Positions 37,714 through 38,395 of a stretch of DNA of 38,395 bases are shown here, in pieces. Position 1 is the first letter of the stretch. The number at the start of each line of letters is the position of its first letter. This DNA comes from Streptomyces afghaniensis 772 (GTDB lineage: Bacteria > Actinomycetota > Actinomycetes > Streptomycetales > Streptomycetaceae). Where the stretch lies: positions 1 to 38,395 of the forward strand of contig KE354192.1 of assembly GCA_000415505.1 (NCBI GenBank), given 5' to 3'. The notes under the pieces were generated by a model. The model saw only the letters and a program-made list of their open reading frames with translations. It did no database searches and was not told where the DNA came from. A program made the position numbers and the translations under genes.

Positions 37714-38395
37714 GTGAGCAGCGAGAACGAACAGGCGGGCGGCGGCGCGGAAGGTGCGCCGCCCGAGCAGCTCGCGCTCATCCGGGAGAGTGTGCGCAAG
37801 GCCAGGACGCCCCGGGCGAAGCCGCGGACCTGGCGGGGGGCCGCGCTCGCCAAGGACCTGCCCGTCGCGCGGGTGCTCGTCGACAAGGGCGTGCTCCATC
37901 TCGACCGGTACTTCGACTACGCCGTGCCCGAGGAACTGGACGAGCAGGCTCAGCCCGGCGTGCGGGTGCGGGTCCGGTTCGGGGCCGGGCGACACCGGGT
38001 GCGGGACGGGCGGCGCGAGGGCGGCGGGCTGATCGACGGGTTCCTCGTCGAGCGGCTGGCCGAGTCCGACTACACCGGGCCGCTGGCCGCCCTCGCCCAG
38101 GTCGTGTCGCCCGAGCGGGTACTGAGCGAGGAGCTGCTCGGGCTGGCCCGGGCGGTCGCCGACCGGTACGCGGGCAGCCTCGCCGACGTCCTGCAACTCG
38201 CGGTGCCGCCGCGCAACGCCCGGGCCGAGCAGCGCCCCTCGCCCGCACCGCTGCCGCCGCCCCCGACGCCCGAGGCGGGCTCCTGGCAGCGGTACGAGCG
38301 GGGAGCGGCCCTCCTGGAGTCGCTGGCCTCCGGCGGTGCGCCACGGGCCGTGTGGAACGCGCTGCCGGCCCGGAGTGGAGCGAGGAGCTGGCCCG
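37714..38395 (+). CDS. priA: Primosomal protein N' (PriA), 5' part only
   Basis: The N-terminal 3'BD region of the actinobacterial PriA-like replication restart protein runs off the window end, so the helicase domains are not seen. Recognisable parts: PVARVLVDKGVLHLDRYFDYAVPEEL (in two blocks), VRVRVRFGAGRHRVRDG, LIDGFLVERLAES, and ALARAVADRYAGSLADVL with LAVPPRNARAE. From about 38367 the frame breaks: reading on gives NALPARSGARSWP, whereas adding one G to the GG at 38367-38368 gives the expected NALPGPEWSEELA. This is probably a sequence error at the edge. Actinobacterial PriA often lacks helicase activity; that cannot be tested here. Confidence 0.9.
   Translation, partial: MSSENEQAGGGAEGAPPEQLALIRESVRKARTPRAKPRTWRGAALAKDLPVARVLVDKGVLHLDRYFDYAVPEELDEQAQPGVRVRVRFGAGRHRVRDGRREGGGLIDGFLVERLAESDYTGPLAALAQVVSPERVLSEELLGLARAVADRYAGSLADVLQLAVPPRNARAEQRPSPAPLPPPPTPEAGSWQRYERGAALLESLASGGAPRAVWNALPARSGARSWP

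Overview
The window is a very GC-rich actinobacterial chromosome segment and is almost certainly from Streptomyces. The evidence is codon third positions that are nearly all G or C, frequent GTG/TTG starts, and near-canonical Streptomyces versions of BldD, mIHF/sIHF, RpsD, HisS and MetK. The gene order hisS ... rarA-rpsD-...-alaS-ruvX-mltG-aro-efp-nusB-bldD-pyr-mihF-gmk-rpoZ-coaBC-metK-priA is the conserved core order known from S. coelicolor (recalled, not computed here). Nearly everything is core housekeeping; only about 3.5 kb near the left end looks accessory.

Layout. (1) 1-1650: the 3' part of a metallo-beta-lactamase-fold hydrolase, disrupted by apparent one-base losses, then hisS. (2) 1705-5235, minus strand: a translationally coupled four-gene operon, ABC ATPase - ABC-2 permease - sensor kinase - NarL-type response regulator. 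It faces hisS across a shared terminator. The regulator gene has the only in-frame TTA codon I found, and the divergent promoter region towards a VKOR-family gene carries three alternating copies of a 7-bp operator-like word. (3) 5378-8361: VKOR protein, rarA, and rpsD with a roughly 280-nt structured leader. (4) 8549-18606: two small proteins (DUF948 and DUF6167-like), alaS, ruvX, mltG, aroE, a small repeat-bearing membrane protein, aroC, aroK and aroB. (5) 18771-22187: a proline-rich P-loop protein, an M24-fold protein with an altered metal site, efp and nusB. (6) 22440-33174: bldD (minus strand) divergent from the pyrimidine cluster pyrR-pyrB-pyrC-(membrane protein)-carA-carB-pyrD-pyrF. (7) 33474-38395: mihF, gmk, rpoZ, coaBC, metK and the 5' part of priA.

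The genes fall into translation and transcription (hisS, rpsD, alaS, efp, nusB, rpoZ), chorismate synthesis (aroE, C, K, B), complete de novo UMP synthesis under PyrR, nucleotide, CoA and SAM supply (gmk, coaBC, metK), DNA maintenance (rarA, ruvX, priA), nucleoid structure (mihF) and the developmental master repressor BldD. Visible regulation includes tandem BldD boxes in front of bldD, a PyrR RNA loop just upstream of the pyrR Shine-Dalgarno, and several genes with a -10-like hexamer exactly six bases before the start codon, which implies leaderless mRNAs.

The most rewarding places for follow-up are the TTA-containing two-component/ABC operon with its heptamer array, the rpsD leader, the conserved-looking but metal-ligand-altered M24 protein beside efp, the unknown membrane protein locked inside the pyr operon, and a recurring pattern of short tandem repeats that begin at or near stop codons (mltG, nusB, pyrF). 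Both window ends carry apparent homopolymer base losses, which suggests that the window is a whole draft contig with poor edges.
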